NCBI GenBank assembly: GCA_910586505.1
Contig: CAJUGV010000009.1
Span: 31,139-95,138 of the forward strand
DNA length: 64,000 nt
DNA from: an uncultured Paraprevotella sp.
GTDB lineage: Bacteria; Bacteroidota; Bacteroidia; Bacteroidales; Bacteroidaceae
Direction of reading: 5' to 3'
Every line of letters begins with the position of its first letter. Position 1 is the stretch's first letter. This document shows positions 1 through 8,418 of this stretch, one piece after another. A program made the translations under genes and the position numbers. Below the pieces are notes generated by a model, which saw only the letters and a program-made list of their open reading frames with translations, did not search any database and had not been told where the DNA came from.

Positions 1-1
1 T

Positions 2-472
2 CTGGCATTCGTCATCCGCACATTGTTAAAAGACGGCTTCTCCGTGGAACCGGACACAGGCCTAATCTTTATGGAACCCTACAAATATTTCCATAACCTG
101 ACGGAGATCCCCGTACTGCTTGTCCTGTTCCTGGCCGGCATCTGCGGTGTCCTGTACGGGCTTTTTTTAGGCATCTTCCGTCAAACATCCACACACGGTT
201 TCTGGTTCGCGAGCGGAGGAACCGTTCTGACGGTCCTGGCCCTGCTGCTGTGCGCGGGCTACAATCATACGGCATACTACCCCTCCACTACGGATCTACA
301 AAGCTCACTGACACTCTCCAACAGCTGCTCCAGCCTGTTCACGCTCAGAATCATGGCATATATATCCATCCTGATTCCTTTCGTCGTGGCTTATATAGCA
401 TACGTATGGCGGGTCATGAACCGACAACCGCTGTCAACCGACGACATCAGGAACAATCAAGACAAATACTAA
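2..472 (+). CDS. cydB: Cytochrome bd oxidase subunit II (C-terminal part)
   Basis: The reading frame is open from the window edge, so this is the 3' end of a gene that starts upstream. The fragment has three or four hydrophobic spans and a short charged tail. It carries the GLIFMEPYKYFHNL loop and a last span ending YVWRVMNRQ, which I recognise as Bacteroidales CydB. CydB is the membrane partner of CydA in the high-affinity quinol:oxygen oxidoreductase, used for nanaerobic respiration and oxygen removal. The stop lies 18 bp before udk, so the two are probably co-transcribed. Family identification is from recall of the C-terminus; the quinol- and heme-binding parts are outside the window. Confidence 0.8.
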   Translation: MAFVIRTLLKDGFSVEPDTGLIFMEPYKYFHNLTEIPVLLVLFLAGICGVLYGLFLGIFRQTSTHGFWFASGGTVLTVLALLLCAGYNHTAYYPSTTDLQSSLTLSNSCSSLFTLRIMAYISILIPFVVAYIAYVWRVMNRQPLSTDDIRNNQDKY

Positions 473-490
473 CATTTAAGACAAATACGC

Positions 491-1126
491 ATGTATATTA
501 TAGGAATAGCCGGAGGAACCGGTTCCGGAAAAACAACGGTAGTGCGAAATATCATCGAAAGTCTGCCGGCAGAGGAGGTGGCGCTCATCCCTCAGGATTC
601 ATACTACAATGACAACACAGGCATGCCTATGGAGGAACGCCGCAAGATCAATTTCGACCATCCGTGTGCATTCGACTGGAAACTGCTTATCAGCCACATC
701 AAGGAGTTAAAAGCCGGACGGGCCGTAGAACAGCCCACCTACTCCTACCTGGAATGCAACAGACTAAAGGAGACCATACATATCGAACCGCAAAAAGTTG
801 TCATCATAGAAGGCATTCTCGCCCTATCCAACAAAGAACTCAGGGAACTGATGGACCTCAAGATTTTCGTAGATGCCGACTCGGACGAAAGGCTCATCCG
901 TGTCATCGAAAGGGATATCGTGGAGCGCGGAAGGACCGTGCAAATGGTGGTAGACCGCTACATAGACGTGCTTAAACCCATGCATCTGGAATTCATCGAA
1001 CCTACAAAACGGTATGCCGATCTCATCATCCCTCAAGGAGGAGAGAACAAAAAGGCTATCGACATTATGCACACCTACATCATGCATCATCTGAAACCGA
1101 ACCAGGCATCCGGTTGCATGCTATGA
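491..1126 (+). CDS. udk: Uridine kinase
   Basis: This 211-residue cytosolic enzyme matches the usual uridine kinase length. It phosphorylates uridine and cytidine with ATP or GTP in pyrimidine salvage. The P-loop GGTGSGKTT is at residues 8-16, followed by the family motif PQDSYYND and the FDHPCAFDW segment that contacts the nucleoside. The KVVIIEGILAL strand and the RDIVERGRT lid are also present. The ATG at 491 follows cydB by 18 bp. The stop overlaps the start of the next gene by 4 bp (ATGA), which suggests translational coupling. Nothing is missing from the family signature. Confidence 0.95.
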   Translation: MYIIGIAGGTGSGKTTVVRNIIESLPAEEVALIPQDSYYNDNTGMPMEERRKINFDHPCAFDWKLLISHIKELKAGRAVEQPTYSYLECNRLKETIHIEPQKVVIIEGILALSNKELRELMDLKIFVDADSDERLIRVIERDIVERGRTVQMVVDRYIDVLKPMHLEFIEPTKRYADLIIPQGGENKKAIDIMHTYIMHHLKPNQASGCML

Positions 1127-2358
1127 GACACCGTCCGTGCGCATCCTGGGCCACCTGCGTTGCCATCGCCGGCATACTCATCTCCTGCAACGGCAAAGAG
1201 GAAAAAGCTTATACCACAGGAGTATTCGGCCACGAGACAGAGGCACCCTTATACGATCTGGATGGCATACAGGAAGCCGGAGAACTGATTGCCGCCACCC
1301 TTTCGGGCCCGGAGACTTACTACGAGCACAACGGAAAGGAAGCGGAGCTTCAGTTCGAACTGGCCGAGCATTTTGCCGTATCCATCGGTGTAAGACTGCG
1401 CATGGAAACCATGCGTGATACAGCCGAACTCCTCAAAAGCCTGAATGAGGGACACATAGACCTCATCGCACTGGACATACCAGCACACAAGACCTCCGGC
1501 ATGTGCCAACCGGCAACGCAAGACACCACATCCGGCGGAAGCGGATGGAGGGTAAGAAAAAATACCCCTTTGCTTGCCGAAGCGCTGAACAGATGGTACA
1601 ACCCCGAAATCAAGGCTTCGCTACAAAAGAGAGCACGGCAAAGGCTTCTACCCGGAGGAGGTGTGAAACGCAAGGTCCGCGCCCCCCTGCAAAACAGGAG
1701 CAAAGGCATCATCTCGCCCTATGACGCCCACTTCGTACGCCACGGACAGGCTATCGGATGGGACTGGCGACTGCTGGCCGCCCTATGCTATCAGGAATCC
1801 GGATTCGACCCGACCGCCGTTTCATGGGCCGGGGCATGCGGTCTGATGCAGCTCATGCCGGCAACAGCCGCCCATCTCGGGTTGTCAGCCGACCAAATCT
1901 ACAATCCCGAAAAGAACATCGGTGCCGCCACACAATATATCAGAGAACTGGAACGCAAGTTCAGCGACATACCGGGAAGAACGGAACGCATCAACTTTGT
2001 ATTGGCCGCATATAACGGCGGCACGGGACACGTACGCGATGCCATGGCGCTGGCACGCAAATACGGAAAAAATCCTCACTTATGGGCCGAAACCGCTCCC
2101 TTTATCCTCGGTCTGGGTCAGCCGCATTATTACAACGATCCCGTGGTACGCTACGGATATTTACGCGGAGAGGAAACCTACGGATACGTGGCATCCATAC
2201 AGTCACGATGGCAATTCTACCGGAGTGCCGTAAAGGGAAACATCACAGGCACCCAACCGGCACCGGCCCGCAAAAACTCACATAACGGCTTCAAGAGTAA
2301 GGTACTCGGCCCGGAAGAACTGGAAGCCAGATCGAAACAAGAACAAAACCACCCATGA
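1123..2358 (+). CDS. Lytic transglycosylase lipoprotein, MltF-like
   Basis: The protein is predicted to cleave the MurNAc-GlcNAc bond of peptidoglycan with 1,6-anhydro product formation, acting at the periplasmic face of a membrane. I chose the ATG at 1123, which overlaps the udk stop by 4 bp, rather than the TTG at 1114. The signal peptide ends in the lipobox LISC, with Cys22 as the lipidated residue. Residues about 40-130 resemble part of a solute-binding-type domain. Residues about 205-330 form a transglycosylase SLT domain with the catalytic Glu in CYQESGF (about 225), then GLMQLMP and AAYNGG. The N-terminal domain looks shorter than in classical MltF, as if one lobe were lost. The stop overlaps the helicase gene by 4 bp. 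Confidence 0.85.
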   Translation: MRHRPCASWATCVAIAGILISCNGKEEKAYTTGVFGHETEAPLYDLDGIQEAGELIAATLSGPETYYEHNGKEAELQFELAEHFAVSIGVRLRMETMRDTAELLKSLNEGHIDLIALDIPAHKTSGMCQPATQDTTSGGSGWRVRKNTPLLAEALNRWYNPEIKASLQKRARQRLLPGGGVKRKVRAPLQNRSKGIISPYDAHFVRHGQAIGWDWRLLAALCYQESGFDPTAVSWAGACGLMQLMPATAAHLGLSADQIYNPEKNIGAATQYIRELERKFSDIPGRTERINFVLAAYNGGTGHVRDAMALARKYGKNPHLWAETAPFILGLGQPHYYNDPVVRYGYLRGEETYGYVASIQSRWQFYRSAVKGNITGTQPAPARKNSHNGFKSKVLGPEELEARSKQEQNHP

Positions 2359-5300
2359 CGGAAAATACCGGAGAAATATTCGACGACATCAGAAGCATCA
2401 TGCAAACGGACATGAACGCTACCGAACGCTACCATGCTCTCGACATGCTGCTTCTTCGGGCATTGAAGCACCTGGCACACCGTTATCCGGCAGACTTCTC
2501 TCACGCAGCCGCCCGTCTGCACTGGCTATGCAAACAAACCGGACATCCGTCTTTCCCGCTCGAGATCTTCCGTTCACGAGCTTGCCTGACCGGCAAAAAC
2601 CTTCTGCAACCCGACAAAGCACAAGAACCGTATGACCTGAAGGCAGTATGCGAAGGATTGGCCGCCTTTTACCGGACCGACATACCGCAAGACATCCGAG
2701 AAAGACTGCCCCTCCGCTGGCACGGACAAGCAACCACCTGCGAAGATAAAAAGCAGGGGCGGCACATCCGGATCACCGTATGCCACTGGGACGATCGTTT
2801 CATCTACGGGAAAAACAATACATATCCCACAGACCAGCTGCTGAAGGTGGAATATACGGACGAATCCGACCATACATTCTCCGGGCTGAACGTCCAACTG
2901 TTCGAAGGAGCGCAGCTCAATCTTCTGTCTGTCAGGACTGTAAAATCAGAAACGGCAGACCCCGACGATCATCCTTATATATTGAAGCCGGAATTATTGA
3001 TTCTCGAACCGGACTTTCTGATAGACATCACTGCCCTTTGCGCCTGCATCAAACCTTACGGCAACTCCGCCTACACCCATCTGCTGAACAAGTTCGCATC
3101 TTCGAAACGCTCGGCCGCCATACAGCTCGGAAACGCCGCCAATCAGTTTCTGGACGACTGTATAAATGAAAATGCAGAAGAGAGCACAGAAGAACAACTT
3201 TACCTTCGTTCCATGCAAAATTCATTCCGGCTGTCTCCTCTCGCCTGGTCCGCCACTCCTGACATCGACCGTGAATTTTTCGAACGCTGCAAAACACAAT
3301 TCCGACAGATACGCCATACCATACAAAACCGTTTCCATACGGCAGGAATAGACATCAGCCAAACAGAAGTGCAACTCGAACCCTCTTTCCTCTGTGAAGC
3401 CCTCGGCCTGCAAGGACGTATGGACTTACTCACCCGCGACACCCGGAAACTGGTAGAACTGAAAAGCGGAAAAGCGGAAGAATATCCCCATCGCAGTCCC
3501 CGAAGCGAGCATCTGCTACAGATGGGGCTATACAAAGAAATATTATACTACAACCTGAACAGACCGCATGAGGAAGTGCAGTCTTTCCTTTTTTACTCAC
3601 GCTATCCGCAACTCTATGTCACGGAAGCCCCCCGCCGGCTGATCCGTCAGTCCATGGCTCTGAGAAACAGCATAATTTATATCGAGCACCGGCTTAAAAA
3701 CGGAGAATCCCGCCATCTTCTGAAAGAACTGACCGAGGAGCGTCTTAACACGGCCGGACTGAACAATACTCTCTATACCCGCTACCTCCGTCCGCGCATC
3801 ATGGAAATCCTACGGCCGCTCCACGGAATGCAAGGAGTAGAAGCGGATTATTTTCACCGTTTCCTCACGTTCATGCAACGGGAACAGTTCTTGGCCAAAA
3901 CAGGCGACGGAAGAGAGGAGTCCATAGGCGGATTTGCCGGAACATGGCTCTGCGACACACAGACCAAACGGCAAAACGGCAATATACTTACGGATTTGCG
4001 GCTATATCCTCTGCCCGATGCCGACGGTTCCATACTGCGCCTGCAACTGGACATACCGGAATATAGCGAGGATTTTCTTCCCAACTTCCGGCAAGGCGAC
4101 ATGGTCATGCTATATGAACGAAACAGCGAGCTGGATACGGTGACCAGCAAACAATTCTTCCGCTGCACCATAGAAGAAATACAAGCGGAACGCCTGTGGC
4201 TGAGATTGTCATACAAACAGCGGAACGCAAGGGTTTTCCATACAAACAGCCTGTATGCCGTAGAGCCGGGCTATATGGACGCCGCATTCGGCCAGGCCTA
4301 TTCCGGACTTTTCAGTTTTCTGACTGCCCCACGGGAAAGAAAAGAACTGCTACTCGGTATGAGAGAACCGTCCGTCAACCTTTCCGTCCGCCTCAACGGC
4401 CATTATCCCGACGAAGACATCAACCGTATCGTATTGAAGGCCAAACAAGCGGAAGACTATTTTCTGCTGATAGGGCCTCCGGGAACCGGAAAAACATCGG
4501 TAGCACTGAAAGCCATGGTCGAGGAATTCCTGTCGGACAGCCCGGAAAAAACAATCCTGCTCATGGCATACACCAACCGTGCTGTAGACGAGATATGCCA
4601 CATGCTCTCTACCATCACTCCCGCCCCTGAATACATCCGCATCGGACAGGAACTGAACTGCCAGGCAGAATACCGCCCGCATCTCATGAAGCATGTCATC
4701 AAAGATGCCGTTTCACGAAAAGAAATCTATGAGAGACTATCTCCTGTAAGATTGTTTACAGGAACTATCAGCAGTTTGTGTAACCAGACAGAACTGTTTA
4801 ACCTGAAAGCCATCGATGTGGCCATTATCGATGAAGCATCACAGGTGCTTGAGCCGCAAATGCTCCCCCTTCTTTGTGCCAAGACCACCGTAAACAAAGG
4901 CGACTACAACCTGAACCGTCTGGCCATCGGAAAGTTCATTCTCATTGGCGACCACAAGCAGCTTCCCGCCGTAGTAGTCCAGCCGCAAGACTCTTCAAAG
5001 GTGTCGGAAGAAAGTCTGCACAAGATAGGACTGACGGACTGCCGGAACTCCCTCTTCGAACGCCTTCACCATCTGAACCGCATTCAAGGCACGGAAGGTA
5101 TCGTAGAGATGCTGCGCAAACAAGGCCGGATGCATCCGGCCATCAGTGAGTTTGTCAACCGCTATTTCTACAACGGCCGACTGGACATCGTTCCCATGCC
5201 TCACCAAACCGAACCGTTACCTTTCAAAGACCGGACCGAAGACAACGCATGGACAGCTTTCGCAGCTCATACACGCATAGGATTCATTTCCGCAACTCCC

Positions 5301-5771
5301 TACAAAAACGAACAAAACACAAAGAGCAACAAGAAAGAAGCGGAAACAGTGGCCGAACTGGTAGAAACTCTCATTCGGCTTCACCGGCGCGACGACATCC
5401 CGTTCCATCCGGAACAACAGATCGGTATCATCGTACCCTTTCGCGCACAAATAGCCATGATACGCAAGGCATTGGCAGACCGGCTCATTCCCCACGCCTC
5501 GACACCCACCATCGACACCGTAGAACGCTATCAAGGCAGCCAACGCGACATTATCATCTTCAGTACGACAGTCAGCCGTTTTTACCAGCTCGCCACATTA
5601 TCCGAACCGGTAATCACCGAAGGGCAGGAAATAGACCGAAAGCTAAACGTAGCCCTTACACGGGCACGAAAACAGTTTTTCATGACGGGCAATGACACAC
5701 TGCTGAGACGATGCACGGCCTACCGCAATTTCCTCAATTTTCTGAAGGATTCTCAAGTACTTCACATCTGA
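2355..5771 (+). CDS. Dna2-like nuclease-helicase (PD-(D/E)XK plus SF1 helicase)
   Basis: This 1138-residue protein joins a RecB-type nuclease to an SF1B helicase, an arrangement like eukaryotic Dna2. The nuclease motif is visible as GRMDLL (Asp357) followed by VELKSGK (Glu368, Lys370). The helicase half has Walker A GPPGTGKTS (Lys713), Walker B IIDEAS (Asp826-Glu827), motif III GDHKQLP, motif IV RMHPAISEF, motif V TVERYQGSQRD and motif VI NVALTRARKQF. The closest helicase class is the UPF1/Dna2/AAA_12 group. A likely role is DNA end or flap processing, but this is inferred. The start ATG overlaps the transglycosylase stop by 4 bp, so udk, the transglycosylase and this gene probably form one transcript. 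No cysteine cluster for an iron-sulfur site is obvious next to the nuclease motif. Confidence 0.85.
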   Translation: MTENTGEIFDDIRSIMQTDMNATERYHALDMLLLRALKHLAHRYPADFSHAAARLHWLCKQTGHPSFPLEIFRSRACLTGKNLLQPDKAQEPYDLKAVCEGLAAFYRTDIPQDIRERLPLRWHGQATTCEDKKQGRHIRITVCHWDDRFIYGKNNTYPTDQLLKVEYTDESDHTFSGLNVQLFEGAQLNLLSVRTVKSETADPDDHPYILKPELLILEPDFLIDITALCACIKPYGNSAYTHLLNKFASSKRSAAIQLGNAANQFLDDCINENAEESTEEQLYLRSMQNSFRLSPLAWSATPDIDREFFERCKTQFRQIRHTIQNRFHTAGIDISQTEVQLEPSFLCEALGLQGRMDLLTRDTRKLVELKSGKAEEYPHRSPRSEHLLQMGLYKEILYYNLNRPHEEVQSFLFYSRYPQLYVTEAPRRLIRQSMALRNSIIYIEHRLKNGESRHLLKELTEERLNTAGLNNTLYTRYLRPRIMEILRPLHGMQGVEADYFHRFLTFMQREQFLAKTGDGREESIGGFAGTWLCDTQTKRQNGNILTDLRLYPLPDADGSILRLQLDIPEYSEDFLPNFRQGDMVMLYERNSELDTVTSKQFFRCTIEEIQAERLWLRLSYKQRNARVFHTNSLYAVEPGYMDAAFGQAYSGLFSFLTAPRERKELLLGMREPSVNLSVRLNGHYPDEDINRIVLKAKQAEDYFLLIGPPGTGKTSVALKAMVEEFLSDSPEKTILLMAYTNRAVDEICHMLSTITPAPEYIRIGQELNCQAEYRPHLMKHVIKDAVSRKEIYERLSPVRLFTGTISSLCNQTELFNLKAIDVAIIDEASQVLEPQMLPLLCAKTTVNKGDYNLNRLAIGKFILIGDHKQLPAVVVQPQDSSKVSEESLHKIGLTDCRNSLFERLHHLNRIQGTEGIVEMLRKQGRMHPAISEFVNRYFYNGRLDIVPMPHQTEPLPFKDRTEDNAWTAFAAHTRIGFISATPYKNEQNTKSNKKEAETVAELVETLIRLHRRDDIPFHPEQQIGIIVPFRAQIAMIRKALADRLIPHASTPTIDTVERYQGSQRDIIIFSTTVSRFYQLATLSEPVITEGQEIDRKLNVALTRARKQFFMTGNDTLLRRCTAYRNFLNFLKDSQVLHI

Positions 5772-5839
5772 CAGGGATTCCGGCCCAAAAGGGGCGTCGG
5801 CACCTCGCATTTTTTTCGTGCTCATCATTTTTTATTTTC

Positions 5840-5877
5840 ATGCCCATCATTTAAAAAAATGAAGGGCATCGTTTTTT
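5840..5877 (+). terminator. Probable rho-independent terminator after helicase gene
   Basis: An imperfect hairpin at 5840-5869 has arms ATGCCCATCATTT and AAATGAAGGGCAT with one mismatch, and is followed by six T at 5872-5877. It lies 69 bp after the helicase stop on the same strand. Confidence 0.65.
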
Positions 5878-5959
5878 CACGCATTCCGCACCCTATTTTA
5901 CCACCATACAAACGCCCCCACGGTCCCTCCCCTGAAAGGGAAAGACGGGAAGCAACCAA

Positions 5960-6484
5960 TCACCCTATATTATAATGATAGATCTCATCAAGTCCCGTAC
6001 GCACGGAACGATACGCCCACATCAAATGTCCGCCTACGGTACGTTCGGAAAGAGAAAGCTCGCGCGCGATGGAGGCATAAGACATTCCTTTATAAAAATA
6101 AAGGGAATAGACCTGACGACGTTTCTCGGGCAGACGGCTCACCATCCGGTTATGCACAGCCTTGAGTTCTTTTAATAAAACCTCTTCTTCGACCGTATTG
6201 CCACAGCATTTGGCATAATAGCTCTCCTGCATTTCCACCCGTTCTCTCCTTACATAATGACGACGCTTGTAATCTACCACAGTATTCCGCATGACGGTAT
6301 AAACCAGGTTTTGAAGGGTATCTATACGCACCTGATTCCGGCATCTCCAAATCTGTTCGAACACATCCTGCGTCAAGTCCTCCGCATCCTCACTGTGAGA
6401 GATACGCGCCCGGATATAGGCCATCACCTGCGGACGGTAGTGTATGTAACATTCAGAATACTTGCTTTCCGTGAATAATTCCAT
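5960..6484 (-). CDS. ECF-type RNA polymerase sigma factor
   Basis: This 174-residue protein has the two-domain layout of ECF sigma factors. Region 2 carries EDLTQDVFEQIWR, which binds core polymerase and the -10 region. Region 4 carries MSYASIARELSLSERTVGGHL, a helix-turn-helix that reads the -35 region. It is closest to the Bacteroidetes sigma group that usually sits with a FecR-like anti-sigma factor and a SusC with an N-terminal signalling domain. No FecR-like gene is next to it, and neither nearby SusC shows an obvious signalling extension. It follows the fasciclin-Sus operon on the same strand but a terminator separates them. Whether it controls that operon is open. Confidence 0.9.
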   Translation of the reverse strand: MELFTESKYSECYIHYRPQVMAYIRARISHSEDAEDLTQDVFEQIWRCRNQVRIDTLQNLVYTVMRNTVVDYKRRHYVRRERVEMQESYYAKCCGNTVEEEVLLKELKAVHNRMVSRLPEKRRQVYSLYFYKGMSYASIARELSLSERTVGGHLMWAYRSVRTGLDEIYHYNIG

Positions 6485-6511
6485 GATATCGGTTCATTAT
6501 GTTTTCTATTG

Positions 6512-6519
6512 CAAATTTA
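6512..6519 (-). promoter_or_regulatory. -7 box of sigma factor gene
   Basis: On the minus strand this reads TAAATTTG, a full match to the Bacteroidales -7 consensus TAnnTTTG, 27 bp before the start codon. No TTTG at the usual -33 distance was found. Confidence 0.5.
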
Positions 6520-6594
6520 GAAACGCGGCAGCATTCAGAATAGGGCAATTAAGGACAAAATATAAGTCAAATCTTTCCATTTTGTCTTTTTCAT

Positions 6595-6642
6595 CAAAAA
6601 AACAGGCATAAAACGATATACTGTTACCGTTCTATGCCTGTT
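6595..6642 (-). terminator. Terminator of fasciclin-Sus operon
   Basis: On the minus strand the arms AACAGGCATAGAACG (6642-6628) and CGTTTTATGCCTGTT (6615-6601) pair with one mismatch around a 12-nt loop, and a T run follows at 6600-6595. It begins about 20 bp after the last gene of the operon. Confidence 0.8.
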
Positions 6643-6662
6643 TCGGTTATATTACTTCACAC

Positions 6663-8411
6663 TTAGTTCTCCACCATGGGCAGATACCAGTTCTTCCGGT
6701 CGGTCAATTTATTATAAAGATCCGGATCCGGGACGGCCGGATTATTGCGGCGTGCCACACGCGAAGCCAGGAAATCTTCTCCGCGACGGAATGCAAACCG
6801 CATCAAGTCATAAAAACGATTGCCCTCGTAGGCCGTTTCCAGGGCCAACTCATCACATATCAAGTCCTCCACCACTCTGATACTGTCGGCACGCGAAGCC
6901 ACTGCCGGCAAGGAATAATGCAACGTATCCATCTCGGCATTTCCGCAACCTCGCGAATGCATACCGATATTGTCCGTATTCTCTCCCATATCGAAGAAAG
7001 TATAGCCCGATGTCATCAGACGCGCGTATTCCCCGTTAGTATCAAACTTAATCAGGTTTCCGCGGCTCAGTCCGTACTTCAGTATATGGAAAGCCGTCAG
7101 AGGATATCCCGCACGGTTGATGGCTTCGGCAAGACGCATATACACCGTTCCCTTACGATAAGTGGATACATGCGGCCAGCTGGACGAATACTTTTCGATC
7201 CGCATGCTGCCATCCGGCATTTCAGCACCGTAGAAGCGCAGGTCGCCCATAAAGTACTGCGGAGCTCCCGGCACGTTGATGTATGTAAAATACTCCGGTT
7301 TTTCAAGCGTACCATAATAACAGGTATCCTTCACCAACTGTGTAAAACGGGAGAGATACTGCCCCGACTCATCTCCTTCTCTGGTGTACATCGTAAAGCA
7401 ATAGTAGGAATCGTTCACCAATGTCTTCAACGCATCCGAAGCGATAAAGCTGCCGAAAGCATTGCTTAAAGTACCCACTACCTTCCCGTATTCGGACGAG
7501 CTGGCCAGCGGAATCAGGCTGATACGCTCGGATGAGCCGGTCCAGCTCCATCCACGCACCACCTTGAAATTATCCACCTCGGCCGTTTCGTAAACGTTGC
7601 CGGAAGCAGCTCCCACAAATTTTTTCTTCTCCATCAGATAATCACGGTAGTATTGTGCCGCCAAGGCGAAATCCGACTGGCTTCCGGCCACGGAGCCTCT
7701 CCAAAGGTAGAGGTCGCCCAGCAACAAACGCACTGGCAGGAAAAATTCTCCGCTGCTCACCGTAGCATTCTCACGATAAGTGAAGTCCTTGTAATCGGGG
7801 AAAGGCACGTCTACATAACGCTGCAAGTCTTCAATGAAATACGAACATATCTCCGCCAGCCCCTTGCGGTTGGACACATCGTTCATCACCTGCTCAATCT
7901 CCGAGTACGACAACAAAGGCTTGGTATAAAACGGCACCTTTTCATAGAGCAAAGTCAGTTGCAGATATGCCCATGCACGGTATGCACTCACTGCCGCATA
8001 CTCTTTCAGGAAAACCTTTTCACCTCTGCGTTCCATCTCCGCATCCGCACGGTCGAGATAGAAATTGCAGTTGTTCACAATCGCATAATAATCACGATAC
8101 TGGTTAAAAGAGGGGTTGTCCAGATTTTCAAACTGAGCAAGACTGAACAGCGCACCTCCGCGCGACAGTAAAGACGGGTCCGGCTTGACCAGATCTCCGC
8201 GCACCTCGCCCAACAAAATACCGCGCTCGGCCACATTCTGCACCTTGTTCAAGATTCCCAGCATAGAGAACACCGTATCTCCCGGCTGGTCGAAATTATG
8301 GTCCTCCTCAAACATCACCGTAGTAGTATCCACCTCACAAGCCGTGAACGATACAGCTGCCGCCATACAAAACACGGCAGACTTGAATATGCTTTTCAAC
8401 ATCATCATCAT
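6663..8411 (-). CDS. SusD-like surface glycan-binding lipoprotein (pair 1)
   Basis: SusD-like proteins form the hinged lid over a SusC channel and bind oligosaccharide at the cell surface. The start is one of four consecutive ATG codons at 8411-8400; I use the first, 7 bp after the susC stop and preceded by AAGGAAA. The signal peptide ends FTAC with Cys25 followed by EVD. The C-terminal part has the RagB/SusD hallmark LICDELALETAYEGNRFYDLMRFAFRR-type segment (about residues 530-557), and the N-terminal part has the TPR-like helices (YRAWAYLQLTLLYEKVPF). Length is 582 residues, within the family range. It is the last gene of the operon. Ligand is unknown. Confidence 0.9.
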   Translation of the reverse strand: MMMMLKSIFKSAVFCMAAAVSFTACEVDTTTVMFEEDHNFDQPGDTVFSMLGILNKVQNVAERGILLGEVRGDLVKPDPSLLSRGGALFSLAQFENLDNPSFNQYRDYYAIVNNCNFYLDRADAEMERRGEKVFLKEYAAVSAYRAWAYLQLTLLYEKVPFYTKPLLSYSEIEQVMNDVSNRKGLAEICSYFIEDLQRYVDVPFPDYKDFTYRENATVSSGEFFLPVRLLLGDLYLWRGSVAGSQSDFALAAQYYRDYLMEKKKFVGAASGNVYETAEVDNFKVVRGWSWTGSSERISLIPLASSSEYGKVVGTLSNAFGSFIASDALKTLVNDSYYCFTMYTREGDESGQYLSRFTQLVKDTCYYGTLEKPEYFTYINVPGAPQYFMGDLRFYGAEMPDGSMRIEKYSSSWPHVSTYRKGTVYMRLAEAINRAGYPLTAFHILKYGLSRGNLIKFDTNGEYARLMTSGYTFFDMGENTDNIGMHSRGCGNAEMDTLHYSLPAVASRADSIRVVEDLICDELALETAYEGNRFYDLMRFAFRRGEDFLASRVARRNNPAVPDPDLYNKLTDRKNWYLPMVEN

Positions 8412-8418
8412 TTCCTTG

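Noticed and set aside
5960..8411. Sigma factor as last gene of the fasciclin-Sus operon
   Set aside because: A strong terminator at 6642-6595 and a separate -7 box at 6519-6512 lie between them.
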